Shown here: piece by piece, positions 26,174 to 34,339 of the stretch | Numbering within the stretch: the stretch's first letter is position 1 | How the letters are laid out: the number at the start of each line of letters is the position of its first letter | DNA from: Methanosarcina sp. UBA293 | GTDB lineage: Archaea > Halobacteriota > Methanosarcinia > Methanosarcinales > Methanosarcinaceae | NCBI GenBank assembly: GCA_002499445.1 | Contig: DALS01000045.1 | Location: 1-34,339, forward strand | Reading direction: 5' to 3' | Length of the DNA stretch: 34,339 nt | Notes under the pieces: model-generated | Database searches by the model: none | What the model saw: only the letters and a program-made list of their open reading frames with translations | Told to the model about the DNA's origin: nothing | Program-made: the position numbers and the translations under genes

Positions 26174-27259
26174 ATGCATAAATACATTAAAAAGCTGGAA
26201 GAAGGCCGTGACCTAAGTTCCGAAGAGGCTGAAGCTGCAATAGGCAAAATTCTGAGCACAGCACACGATGAGGAGATCGGGGCATTTCTGCTAGCCCTAA
26301 AGGCAAAAGATGAAAAGCCCGAAGAAATTGCAGGCTTTGTAAGGGGGATGAAAAAAGCCGCAAACACTATCCAGCCCAGGACACCTTTCAGGCTTGTGGA
26401 CACCTGTGGGACAGGAGGGGACGGCCTTAATACCATCAATGTCTCGACAGCAGCAGCAATCGTTACTGCGGCCGCAGGCGTCCCTGTAGCCAAGCACGGA
26501 AACCGGGCTGCCACTTCAATGTCAGGAAGCTCGGATGTGCTTGAAGCCCTGGGAATAAAAATCGACCTCGCGCCTGAACCTGTCAGGCAAACAATAGAAG
26601 AGATAGGAATAGGGTTCATGTTTGCTCCGATTTTCCACCCTGCTATGAAGAGGGTTGCAGAAGTCAGGAAAAAACTTGGAGTTCGCACGGTTTTCAACAT
26701 TTTAGGGCCCCTGACAAATCCTGCAGGTGCGAAAGGGCAGGTCATAGGAGTTTTCGATAAAAAACTCTGCGAGCCAATAGCTTTTGCCCTTACTGAACTT
26801 GGAACCGAACATGCTCTTGTTGTGCATGGAGATGGAATGGATGAAATTTCGAATACAGGCGAGACATATGTTGCAGAACTCAAAGATGGCAGGGTTTCAA
26901 CCTATATTCTGACCCCAGAATCCCTTGGTATGCTCAGGGCAAACCTGGAAGAGATTGTGGGCGGCTCTCCGAACGAAAACGCCAGGGACTTGCTGAGGAT
27001 TTTCAAGGGCCAGAAAGGCCCAAAAAGGGATCTTATAGTTATAAATGCAGCAGCTGCTCTCTACGTGAGCGGGATAGTAAGCTCTATCAGGCAAGCAATC
27101 CCTATTGCCGAGGATGCTATTGACAGTGGAAAAGTCATGGTTAAATTTAACCAGTTCAGGACTTTTGCTTCAGGGTTTTGCGGACACAATAATAAGAATG
27201 CACTTCCGGAAAAAGGCATTCTGGTGCCTTCCGGAACTTCGATATTAAGCCCGGCCTAG
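26174..27259 (+). CDS. trpD: Anthranilate phosphoribosyltransferase
   Basis: This 361-residue enzyme transfers phosphoribose from PRPP to anthranilate. It shows the family signatures DTCGTGGDGLNTINVST (PRPP loop), VAKHGNRAATS and LGPLTNPAGAKGQ. The N-terminus (YIKKLEEGRDLSSEEAEAAI) is the usual helical dimer domain. GGAGG is seven bases before the ATG. It follows trpA after a 95-base gap and is not fused to trpG as in enteric bacteria. Confidence 0.96.
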   Translation: MHKYIKKLEEGRDLSSEEAEAAIGKILSTAHDEEIGAFLLALKAKDEKPEEIAGFVRGMKKAANTIQPRTPFRLVDTCGTGGDGLNTINVSTAAAIVTAAAGVPVAKHGNRAATSMSGSSDVLEALGIKIDLAPEPVRQTIEEIGIGFMFAPIFHPAMKRVAEVRKKLGVRTVFNILGPLTNPAGAKGQVIGVFDKKLCEPIAFALTELGTEHALVVHGDGMDEISNTGETYVAELKDGRVSTYILTPESLGMLRANLEEIVGGSPNENARDLLRIFKGQKGPKRDLIVINAAAALYVSGIVSSIRQAIPIAEDAIDSGKVMVKFNQFRTFASGFCGHNNKNALPEKGILVPSGTSILSPA

Positions 27260-27270
27260 GGGGAGAGGGC

Positions 27271-27981
27271 TTGAAATTAAAAGTAAGAACGAAAATTTGT
27301 GGAATCCGCAGCCCTGAAGAAATTGAACTCGCAGCCCTTTACGGAGCCGATGCAGTTGGCTTTATTACAGAAGTCCCTGTTGAGAGCCCAAGAAAGCTTG
27401 ATTCCGACACTGCTGCTTATCTTGTCGCTCAAGTCCCTAAAAGCCTGAGTTCAGTGCTGGTTATTATGCCTAAGGACTCGGATACCGCTGTGGAGCTAAT
27501 TGAAAAAATAAAGCCTGATATCGTGCAAATCCATTCCAAGCTGCCCCTTCTCGAACTTGAAATAATTAAGGAAAAAACGGATATCCCTATCATAAAAACT
27601 CTATCCGTATCTGTAAAGGGGGAAGCATCAGACAAAAAAACCAGAAATGAGACTCCTGTCTCAAATTTGCTCGAAAAGGTCAGGCTCCTTGAAGAAACCG
27701 GCATTGTAGACTCAATCCTGCTCGATACAGCCATACCAGAAAAACCAGGTGGCACAGGTTGTGTGCATGAATGGACCCTGAGCCGGCGAATCTCGGAGGA
27801 AACGCGACTTCCCCTGATCCTTGCAGGCGGGCTAAAGCCTGAAAATGTACGAAAAGCGATCAGGGCGGTTTCTCCTTATGCTGTTGACACGGCGTCCGGG
27901 GTTGAGACCTGCGGGAAAAAAGATGCCGTGAAAATCAAAAATTTTATTGAAGAAGTGAGGTGTGCCTGTGCTTTCCTTTGA
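27271..27981 (+). CDS. trpF: Phosphoribosylanthranilate isomerase
   Basis: This 236-residue TIM-barrel enzyme performs the Amadori rearrangement of phosphoribosylanthranilate to CdRP. It has the catalytic Cys in TKICGIRSPEE and the catalytic Asp in DSILLDTA, then GGTGCVHEW and LAGGLKPENV. It is slightly longer than many TrpF proteins, with an extra Lys/Thr/Asn-rich piece around residues 113-128. It starts at TTG 27271 after GGGGGAGAGG. Its 3' end overlaps trpE. Confidence 0.94.
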   Translation: MKLKVRTKICGIRSPEEIELAALYGADAVGFITEVPVESPRKLDSDTAAYLVAQVPKSLSSVLVIMPKDSDTAVELIEKIKPDIVQIHSKLPLLELEIIKEKTDIPIIKTLSVSVKGEASDKKTRNETPVSNLLEKVRLLEETGIVDSILLDTAIPEKPGGTGCVHEWTLSRRISEETRLPLILAGGLKPENVRKAIRAVSPYAVDTASGVETCGKKDAVKIKNFIEEVRCACAFL

Positions 27982-29656
27982 CCTTGGAAAAGAAGAATTC
28001 AAAGAGCTTGCTTCAGGAATAAGCCAGCCAGGCTTTATTCAGCTTCTTGCAAGAATTGATTCTATCACCTGTTCTCCCCTTGAACTTTACCGAATCCTGC
28101 GGGACTCAGGAACCTCAGGTTATTCGTACCTGCTGGAGTCCGTGGAAAAACAGGCAAGCCGAGCAAGGTATTCCTTTGTTGGAAATGACCCTGACGCCGT
28201 AATTGAAATAAAGGACAGGAAAATCTCCCTTGAGCTCCTGAATTCGGATGCTTTACCTTTTTTTGAAGAAGTCCGGTCAAAAATCAAGGAGGTCTGCGGG
28301 CCTGAAACCGTTGAGGGAAATCCGAAGACTGAAAACTCAAAACTAAAAAATGTAAAGCTCACAGCTCCAATTCCTCGAGGAAAAGATGCTTTCGATGCTC
28401 TTCGCCTGGTTTTTCCTCCTGCAAACGGGAAGGGGCTCCTGAATGCACAGCGCTTTGACAGGCAGACTTTCCTAGGTGGAGCTATAGGCTATACGGCTTA
28501 TGATGCTATTTACGATAGCTGGCTTGGATTCGAAAAAAGCTTTGAATCCGGGATTCCTGAACTCCAGTACCTGCTGGTTTCGAAGACTTTTTTATTCGAC
28601 CATCTGACTGAAGAAATATATATTGTGATCACTTCTTTTGTAAATCCAGGTTTGAATGCTGGAGAAATATATGACAAATATGAAAAAGCCCTGCTGGAAG
28701 CCGAGAAGCTTTTCTCAATACTGAAGAAAGCTGCCGTTTCCGGGAACTCAATAGAAGCAGAAGCAGCTTCAAGCGCATCAAGCACGTCAAGAACACAAAG
28801 TGCGCCAGGAGCATCAATGCTTTCAGGTCCAGTTGCTTTGAACTGCACTATCGGGAAACAGAAATTTGAGGAGTCGGTGATCCAGGCAAAAGAGCATATT
28901 TTTGCAGGGGATATCTTCCAGGCAGTCATTTCCAGGAAATTCGAGTTCCGGATTGAGCAGTCGCCTTTCGAACTCTATATGCAGCTTCGGGCAATCAATC
29001 CTAGTCCTTACATGTACATTTTTGAATTTGGAGATCTGGCAATTGTCGGAGCAAGCCCTGAAACCCTGTTAACTGTCCATAAAAGGACTGTAATCATAAA
29101 CCCGATTGCAGGCACCTGCCCCCGTGGAAAATCCGAAGCTGAAGACGAAGCTTTTGCCTCACACATGCTTCATGATGAAAAAGAAAGAGCTGAACATGTG
29201 ATGCTTGTTGACCTCGGAAGAAACGATGTAAGGATGGTTACGGAAAGCGGCTCGGTAAAGGTTTCTGAATTCATGAAAGTCCTGAAGTATTCCCATGTCC
29301 AGCATATCGAAAGTACGGTTTCGGGAACCCTGAGGCCGGAATGTGACCAGTTCGATGCTTTCAGGGCGATATTTCCGGCAGGAACGCTCTCTGGAGCTCC
29401 GAAAATTCGCGCCATGGAGATTATTTCCGAACTTGAAGCTTCTCCAAGAGGGATTTACGGTGGAGGAGTCGGATATTACAACTGGAACGGAGACGCTGAT
29501 TTTGCAATCGTAATTCGGACTGTGCTTGTACAGGACCAAAAAGCCTCGGTGCAGGCTGGGGCAGGAATTGTAGCGGATTCCGATCCGGGTTATGAATTCA
29601 GGGAAACCGAGCGCAAGATGGCTGCAATGCTTGCGGCGATCGGCGGAGAGCTTTAA
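27968..29656 (+). CDS. trpE: Anthranilate synthase component I
   Basis: This large subunit makes anthranilate from chorismate and ammonia or glutamine. Near the N-terminus, SGYSYLLES carries the LLES element linked to tryptophan feedback inhibition. The chorismate-binding domain has PIAGTCPRGK, VDLGRNDVRMV and SGAPKIRAMEII. A low-complexity Ala/Ser stretch (about residues 258-280) separates the two parts. I chose GTG 27968: the binding site GAGGTG (27957-27962) is five bases upstream, whereas the in-frame GTG at 27962 overlaps that site. It overlaps the end of trpF by 14 bases. Confidence 0.95.
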   Translation: MLSFDLGKEEFKELASGISQPGFIQLLARIDSITCSPLELYRILRDSGTSGYSYLLESVEKQASRARYSFVGNDPDAVIEIKDRKISLELLNSDALPFFEEVRSKIKEVCGPETVEGNPKTENSKLKNVKLTAPIPRGKDAFDALRLVFPPANGKGLLNAQRFDRQTFLGGAIGYTAYDAIYDSWLGFEKSFESGIPELQYLLVSKTFLFDHLTEEIYIVITSFVNPGLNAGEIYDKYEKALLEAEKLFSILKKAAVSGNSIEAEAASSASSTSRTQSAPGASMLSGPVALNCTIGKQKFEESVIQAKEHIFAGDIFQAVISRKFEFRIEQSPFELYMQLRAINPSPYMYIFEFGDLAIVGASPETLLTVHKRTVIINPIAGTCPRGKSEAEDEAFASHMLHDEKERAEHVMLVDLGRNDVRMVTESGSVKVSEFMKVLKYSHVQHIESTVSGTLRPECDQFDAFRAIFPAGTLSGAPKIRAMEIISELEASPRGIYGGGVGYYNWNGDADFAIVIRTVLVQDQKASVQAGAGIVADSDPGYEFRETERKMAAMLAAIGGEL

Positions 29657-29733
29657 TAAAAAGAGGTAAAAGGAAAGCAAAGAAGGATAAGAAGTAAAAA
29701 TACGGGAAATATTAAGCTCAGGGGTGCTTTTAG

Positions 29734-30336
29734 GTGAAAATTGTCTTCATAAACAATAAGGATTCCTTTGTCTGGAATCTGGTAGACTATATCTCTTATT
29801 TCGAAAATGATACTCTGGTACTTCCCAATACGGTTTCCCTGGAAGAACTAAGGGAGATAAAGCCTGATGCCCTGGTTATTTCTCCAGGCCCGGGAAGCCC
29901 TTCTGACCCCAGGGATATAGGGAATTGCCTGGAAATAATTAGGGAATTGGGCAGGGAAATTCCCCTTCTTGGAGTCTGCCTTGGACACCAAGCTATCAAT
30001 GTGGCTTTCGGCGGAGCGGTCCGAAGAAGCAAGGTTGGTCCGGTGCATGGGAAAAGTTCAAAGATCCTGCATGAGGGGTCTGCACTATTCTCAGCCTTTG
30101 AAGGTCCATTTGAAGCAGGCCGCTATCATTCCCTTGAGATTGGCGAACCTGCTCCCAAGATAAAGGTCACTGCCAGGGCCGAGGACGGGAGTATAATGGC
30201 TGTGGAACATGTGCAGTACCCGATCTATGGTCTTCAGTTCCATCCCGAATCCGTGCTTACTCCCAATGGGCTGAAAATAATTGAAAATTTCCTAAAAATC
30301 TCGAAAAATTATAAAAAAAGGCAGACGGTTGTGTAA
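29734..30336 (+). CDS. trpG: Anthranilate synthase component II (glutamine amidotransferase)
   Basis: This 200-residue class I amidotransferase supplies ammonia to TrpE. The triad is visible: Cys82 in GVCLGHQAI, and His170 and Glu172 in QFHPESVLTP. SPGPGSPSDP forms the usual loop near the oxyanion site. It starts at GTG 29734 with GGGGTG seven bases upstream. It is the last gene of the trp block, 77 bases after trpE. The context (trpE directly upstream) argues against its being a pabA-only protein. Confidence 0.95.
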   Translation: MKIVFINNKDSFVWNLVDYISYFENDTLVLPNTVSLEELREIKPDALVISPGPGSPSDPRDIGNCLEIIRELGREIPLLGVCLGHQAINVAFGGAVRRSKVGPVHGKSSKILHEGSALFSAFEGPFEAGRYHSLEIGEPAPKIKVTARAEDGSIMAVEHVQYPIYGLQFHPESVLTPNGLKIIENFLKISKNYKKRQTVV

Positions 30337-30418
30337 ACCGCCGGGAAAAGTTAGAATATAGTTGGAAAATAGCTAGAAAATAGCTGAAAATAACCAGATT
30401 TTTTCCTGTTTGCCAGGC

Positions 30419-31168
30419 TTATTTTTCCTTTTTGACAGCCTCAGTTTCAGTCTCTTGCTCCTCACTTTCTTCTTCCTCAAAGAATTCCTCTTCTGTGAAT
30501 TCCTCGTTGGGTCTGACCGCATAGCCTGCAGGCTGAAGATTCTGAAGCTCTGAATATTGACTTACGGTCTGGGCAATAAGCTGGGGGTATTTTTCAATCT
30601 GGTCCCTTGTAACAAGCCCTGAGGCTTCCGAGGATTTTATAACTTCTTCTCTAGCGTCTTTTGCTTCCTTGCTGAAGTCTTCAAGCTGCTGCCGATTTGC
30701 AAGATAAGCCATTTCCTCAAGTGCCAGGCACGTCCATAGAGTTACAACCTCCATTTTCTTTTCAACCGCGCCCAGCCCTATCATTTTAAGATAATCTAGC
30801 GCAATTTTTGCAGGTTCAAGCAACTGAAACTGTACTGCTCCTTTTCCGATTTCCTGTGCAGCTTTTGAAAAAGACCACATTGCATTTGAGAAATTCATAT
30901 CGAGTGCAGTTTCAGAAAGAGATTTAAGGTCACTAAGAACCGTGGACGCAACGTTCTCGATCTTTTTCTGGATGGCTTTGTTGCCAATATTCCGGAGAGA
31001 GATAACAACCCTTTTTAAATCCGTCTCTAATTTTGCCTTGAGCAACTCTTCTCCAAATTCCCGGAGGTACTCAATATATTGGAGTGCATCATATTCATTT
31101 TGTTCTCTTATTGCTCGCTCTCCAGATTCTCCAAGTTCAATAGCCTTTTGTTCATTCAGTGAGAACAT
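30419..31168 (-). CDS. Predicted helical protein of unknown function
   Basis: This 249-residue protein is not assigned to a family that I recognise. It is predicted to be almost wholly helical, with Leu/Ala/Glu-rich segments (EYDALQYIEYLREFGEELL, KKIENVASTVLSDLKSL), suggesting a repeat or bundle fold. Residues about 217-249 are very acidic and likely disordered (FTEEEFFEEEESEEQETETE). It has no signal peptide or membrane segment, so it is cytoplasmic. It converges on trpG, with an 82-base gap that shows no clear terminator. Confidence 0.7.
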   Translation of the reverse strand: MFSLNEQKAIELGESGERAIREQNEYDALQYIEYLREFGEELLKAKLETDLKRVVISLRNIGNKAIQKKIENVASTVLSDLKSLSETALDMNFSNAMWSFSKAAQEIGKGAVQFQLLEPAKIALDYLKMIGLGAVEKKMEVVTLWTCLALEEMAYLANRQQLEDFSKEAKDAREEVIKSSEASGLVTRDQIEKYPQLIAQTVSQYSELQNLQPAGYAVRPNEEFTEEEFFEEEESEEQETETEAVKKEK

Positions 31169-31227
31169 ATTAAAACCCCTTTCCAGTAAAATCCATTTAA
31201 AAATGCTTGGATTTTAAGAATTTAATT

Positions 31228-31237
31228 AATTATATAG
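31228..31237 (-). promoter_or_regulatory. TATA-like box of the helical-protein gene
   Basis: CTATATAATT on the minus strand lies about 60 bases before the start codon at 31168 and would place transcription start near 31205. Confidence 0.45.
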
Positions 31238-31466
31238 GTTTACTCGGATATTAGGCTTCCTATATTTTTAAAAGTATATCTGGAACTTCGAGGGTATTAT
31301 TCCAAAATTAAGTTATTTAAAGGCCTAAATAAAACGAAATGACTGGAGATAAAATTTAAAACTGTTGCATTCGACTGGAATAACCAGACAAAAAAAAGGA
31401 GAGCAGGCATTTGAAGATTCGAACGGTGTAGTGGTGTAATAGGATTGCCTGAACTTCAAGTTTCAC

Positions 31467-31784
31467 TCAGCAGAACTGTACCCAAAATCGGTATGCTTTG
31501 ACGTAACTTCCCCAGAGTGCAAAATCATTCCATTCTTCAAGATCTACCTCTGCCGTCATCAAACAAATCTTATTCTCAAAAGCTGAAAAATCCATATCGT
31601 ATTTTTGCTTCATCTCAGTTATTTTTTTATCATAGTAATCGATTTTTTGTTCAGCCTTATTGCGCACAAACCCCTGTAAAACCTTTTGTTCGTCCTTATA
31701 TAAACAGACTTCAGCCATACTATTTACAGGCTCAAGGAACTCTAGAGGTGTTTTTACGCCACCATATTCAATTATGTCTCCCAA
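31467..31784 (-). CDS. Small hypothetical protein, possibly antitoxin-like
   Basis: This protein of about 105 residues has a coiled or helical centre (NKAEQKIDYYDKKITEMKQK) followed by YDMDFSAFENKI and EEWNDFALW. The layout of a helix followed by a YxMxFxxFE phrase and a final EEW...W stretch resembles small antitoxins paired with TumE/DUF6516-like toxins in archaea, but this is a weak likeness. No toxin gene lies next to it. I prefer TTG 31784, five bases after AGGTGG; GTG 31793 overlaps that site. Confidence 0.5.
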   Translation of the reverse strand: MGDIIEYGGVKTPLEFLEPVNSMAEVCLYKDEQKVLQGFVRNKAEQKIDYYDKKITEMKQKYDMDFSAFENKICLMTAEVDLEEWNDFALWGSYVKAYRFWVQFC

Positions 31785-32155
31785 TATTACCACCTGTTAG
31801 TAACCTATTAGTATTCTATCTCTTCCACTTTAAATATATTTGTATACTTATCCATTTTTTATAGGGATTCTCTTGAGTTCAATAAGACTAGATTTAGAAA
31901 CTTTGAATACTCCGTACCCCTTGCATAAAATAATAACATTTTAAATATAGTAACAGATAGATTTGTTATTAATAGTTTATAATAGTTTATAAAACTTTTG
32001 AGAATAATTTCGATAGATGATTGTAAAACTAGTGAGCAGGAGACCAGGTCTCTTTGCCTGGTTAAAGTAAAAAAATATTAAACACGAGAACGGATTGAGA
32101 GGAAAAATAAAATGCTTTCTCAAGACTTCTCTGAGATGTAAAAAATAGAGAAAAA
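31785..32155. other. Noncoding AT-rich region with small repeats
   Basis: I find no gene here. AATAGTTTAT is repeated twice in perfect tandem (31971-31990). GAGACCAGGTCTC (32040-32052) is a 13-base palindrome, and CCAGG...CCTGG (32044-32061) offers an alternative hairpin. Confidence 0.5.
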
Positions 32156-32377
32156 TCAGAGAAATTCAAGGCACAGAGATACATAATACTCTCTTGCGAT
32201 CCTCTTTAGCCAATCAGGCACTAGGCAATACCTGTCAACTATAAGCTCATTCAGATAGTATAGAGACTCCTCGGTTTTGCAGTCACAGAGCCTCCTTATT
32301 GCCGTTCTCCTTCCCCATGCCGACCTTTCATCATCCAGGGCTTCAAGGTAAAGCTGGTATTCTCTACTCCCCTCCAT
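32156..32377 (-). CDS. Small hypothetical protein
   Basis: This 73-residue protein is charged and predicted to be helical (YLEALDDERSAWGRRTAIRR, ESLYYLNELIVDRY). The spacing recalls one or two HEAT-like repeats, but this is only an impression. No ribosome binding site is visible before the ATG, so it may be leaderless. It is transcribed away from iscS. It could be a chance frame, although its composition looks protein-like. Confidence 0.5.
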   Translation of the reverse strand: MEGSREYQLYLEALDDERSAWGRRTAIRRLCDCKTEESLYYLNELIVDRYCLVPDWLKRIAREYYVSLCLEFL

Positions 32378-32540
32378 TACATTATAAATTCTACCAAATA
32401 ATATAAATATATGTATTGATCGCCAAGAATTAAAACACGTTATATATGATAGCTTGATGCCTGCTCCATAGCTTTTCTCTGTTGTTTTCTCTATAGCTTT
32501 TCTTTACAGCTTACTTCAATTCTTGAATCAGGAAAGCAAA

Positions 32541-32587
32541 ATATACAATAAATACATATTTGCGCAAATCCCTATTTTCTAAGGGGT
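32541..32587 (+). promoter_or_regulatory. iscS promoter region with 12-bp palindrome
   Basis: An AT-rich TATA-like stretch (from about 32538) is followed by ATTTGCGCAAAT (32558-32569), a perfect palindrome near the expected transcription start. GGGG before the ATG is the ribosome binding site. The palindrome could be an operator; no regulator is visible in the window. Confidence 0.4.
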
Positions 32588-32591
32588 TCTG

Positions 32592-33782
32592 ATGGGAGAA
32601 AAGCGCTTTGTTTACATGGATCATGCAGCTACTACCTTCACAAAACCTGAAGTGTTTGAAGCAATGCTGCCTTTTTTGAAAGATCGTTTTGGAAATCCTT
32701 CTTCTTTGTATTCAATAGGAGGAGAAGGTAAAGAGGCAGTTGAAGCCGCCCGTGAGCAACTTGCAAAGGCTCTAGGGGCCAATCTTGAAGAAGTATACTT
32801 CACCTCAGGAGGAACTGAATCAGATAACTGGGCTATCAAAGGAACCGCTTTTGCCAGACAAAAGAAAGGAAAACATATCATCACAACGCCAATCGAACAC
32901 CATGCTGTGCTTTACCCCTGCAAGTATCTGGAAACCCAGGGTTTTGAAGTGACCTACTTGCCTGTGGATAAACACGGGCTTATAGACCCTGCAGAAGTGG
33001 AAGCTGCGATCAGGAAAGACACTATCCTGATCTCAGTGATGTATGCAAATAACGAGATCGGGACAATAGAGCCAATTCCTGAGATAGGCGAAGTTGCAAG
33101 AGAACATGAGATTCCTTTCCATACCGATGCTGTGCAGGTAATTGGTAAAATCCCTCTTGAGATGAAAAAGAAAGACAGCGACGTTGACATGCTTTCCCTT
33201 TCCTCTCATAAGTTCTATGGGCCTAAGGGAGTAGGAGCGCTCTATATTCGGGAAGGGACAGAAATCGACAATTATATGCACGGAGGTGGCCAGGAACAAA
33301 AAAGACGAGCAGGAACCGAGAATGTTGCAGGTATTGTTGGATTAGGAAAAGCAATAGAACTTGCAGCAGAAAATCTTGAGAATCACAATGAGAAGATGAA
33401 GAAAATGAGAGATAGCCTCCTTGCCGGTGTCCTGGAGATTCCTAGCTGCAGGTTAAACGGGCACCCAGAAAAACGCCTTGCTGATAACCTTAACTTCAGT
33501 TTTGAGTATATTGAGGGCGAATCCCTGCTTCTCATGCTCGATCAGATGGGGATCTGCTGTTCTACAGGAAGTGCCTGTTCCTCAGGTTCTCTTGAGCCCT
33601 CGCATGTGCTCAGGGCAATAGGACTGCCTCCGGAAATAGCTCAAGGTTCCCTTCGCCTAACCCTTGGGGATGAAAATTCTGAAGAAGATATTGATTATGT
33701 ACTTGAGGTCTTGCCTGAGACCGTCAAAAAGCTGAGGGCTATATCACCTTTCTATAAGCCCGAAAATGCGTGTGAAAAATAA
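32592..33782 (+). CDS. iscS: Cysteine desulfurase
   Basis: This 396-residue PLP enzyme takes sulfur from cysteine for Fe-S cluster assembly. It has the PLP Lys207 in SLSSHKFYGPKGVGALY, His104 in EHHAV, and the catalytic Cys329 in STGSACSSGSLEPSHVL. That mobile loop is of the longer IscS/NifS type. GGTESDNWA and TDAVQVIGK are also family-typical. It sits 98 bases before a scaffold gene, so the two probably form an isc operon. It may equally be named nifS. Confidence 0.95.
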   Translation: MGEKRFVYMDHAATTFTKPEVFEAMLPFLKDRFGNPSSLYSIGGEGKEAVEAAREQLAKALGANLEEVYFTSGGTESDNWAIKGTAFARQKKGKHIITTPIEHHAVLYPCKYLETQGFEVTYLPVDKHGLIDPAEVEAAIRKDTILISVMYANNEIGTIEPIPEIGEVAREHEIPFHTDAVQVIGKIPLEMKKKDSDVDMLSLSSHKFYGPKGVGALYIREGTEIDNYMHGGGQEQKRRAGTENVAGIVGLGKAIELAAENLENHNEKMKKMRDSLLAGVLEIPSCRLNGHPEKRLADNLNFSFEYIEGESLLLMLDQMGICCSTGSACSSGSLEPSHVLRAIGLPPEIAQGSLRLTLGDENSEEDIDYVLEVLPETVKKLRAISPFYKPENACEK

Positions 33783-33880
33783 ATAGAAAACATAACTAAA
33801 ATAAAAGTCAAGAAGAAAATAGAAAGCGTAGATGATGAAGAATAAGATGTGAGAATGAGATGTAAGATTGGGGGAGTTTT

Positions 33881-34270
33881 GTGTATAATAAAAAAGTCAT
33901 GGACCACTTCATGAATCCGAGAAACGTAGGAGAAATTGAGAATGCTGATAGCGTTGGAGAAGCAGGAAACCCACATGGAGACCATATGAAGCTTTTCCTG
34001 AAGATCCAAGATAATCGAATTGAAGATGCAAGGTTCAAGACTTTCGGTTGTGCAGCAGCAATTGCATCCAGTAGCATGGCAACTGAACTGATAAAAGGCA
34101 AAACTCTCGAAGAAGCCTGGAACCTTACAAACGAAGCAGTCGCTGAAGCTCTCGAAGGCCTGCCTCCAGGCAAGCTGGAGTGTTCAGTTCTTTCTAGGGA
34201 AGCAGTCCACAGCGCAATAAATGAATATCGAAAAAAGCAGGGGCTAGAGCCCCTTTCTGAGCAGACCTGA
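33881..34270 (+). CDS. iscU: IscU/NifU-like Fe-S scaffold lacking the first cysteine
   Basis: This 129-residue protein is the scaffold partner of the upstream cysteine desulfurase. It has the usual opening (VMDHFMNPRNVGEIE), Cys57 in FKTFGCAAAIASSS and Cys101 in LECSVLSREAVHSAI. At the first ligand site, where IscU normally reads GAPACGD, it reads GNPHGDH: the Asp is kept (Asp34), but the Cys is replaced by His32 and the loop is one residue shorter. The GTG start at 33881 follows GGGGGAG by four bases. The cluster ligation may differ from standard IscU. The gene is complete, with 69 bases to the window edge. Confidence 0.9.
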   Translation: MYNKKVMDHFMNPRNVGEIENADSVGEAGNPHGDHMKLFLKIQDNRIEDARFKTFGCAAAIASSSMATELIKGKTLEEAWNLTNEAVAEALEGLPPGKLECSVLSREAVHSAINEYRKKQGLEPLSEQT

Positions 34271-34339
34271 CCGAAGGAATAAGAATGATCTTTAACCTCC
34301 AGACTTACTGGAAGGAAAGTTACATTACTTCTGGAACAA

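Noticed and set aside
31417..31465. tRNA-like phrases (GATTCGAAC; GGTGTAGTGGTGTAATAGG)
   Set aside because: They resemble T-loop and D-loop pieces, but no acceptor stem or cloverleaf can be formed on either strand.

Overview
The window looks like a piece of a methanogenic archaeal chromosome, most likely Methanosarcina. The reasons are an archaeal-type phenylalanyl-tRNA synthetase beta chain, RNase HII, two tandem Cys-rich DUF2180-type proteins, secreted PbH1/NosD-like and TolB-propeller-like surface proteins, archaeal TATA-like promoters, AGGAGGTGA-type ribosome binding sites with many GTG/TTG starts, and very AT-rich intergenic DNA. The species cannot be fixed from the sequence alone.

Layout: (1) 70-3825, a fused HyuA-HyuB (5-oxoprolinase/hydantoinase) gene. 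(2) 3857-4437, a dead IS6-family element with an 18-bp unit triplicated over its first catalytic Asp. (3) 4513-9495, a surface-protein region on both strands: a seven-repeat propeller protein, a large PbH1 beta-helix protein whose natural start codon seems to be ATA, and a smaller PbH1 paralogue. (4) rnhB on the minus strand. (5) 11032-19846, a type I restriction-modification operon in the order hsdM, GIY-YIG/DUF4357 gene, hsdS, nucleotide-cyclase-like gene, hsdR. (6) Two DUF2180 zinc-binding proteins on the minus strand. (7) pheT. (8) 23036-30336, a complete tryptophan operon trpC-B-A-D-F-E-G. (9) Three small or unknown minus-strand genes. (10) iscS and iscU at the right edge.

The trp operon holds every chorismate-to-tryptophan enzyme, and many of its genes start at TTG or GTG. 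A TATA-like box and a TGTACA motif lie just upstream of trpC, and about 450 bp upstream there is an array of 32-bp AT-rich repeats. The iscS/iscU pair would make Fe-S clusters, but this IscU lacks the first of the three usual cluster-ligand cysteines.

The most unusual item is the restriction operon. Two accessory genes are translationally interleaved with hsdM and hsdS by 1- to 4-base overlaps. One is a GIY-YIG nuclease-like protein. The other, between hsdS and hsdR, carries a class III nucleotide-cyclase-like domain with both metal-binding Asp positions, which suggests a combined restriction and nucleotide-signal defence locus. No recognisable effector for such a signal is next to it, so this remains a hypothesis.
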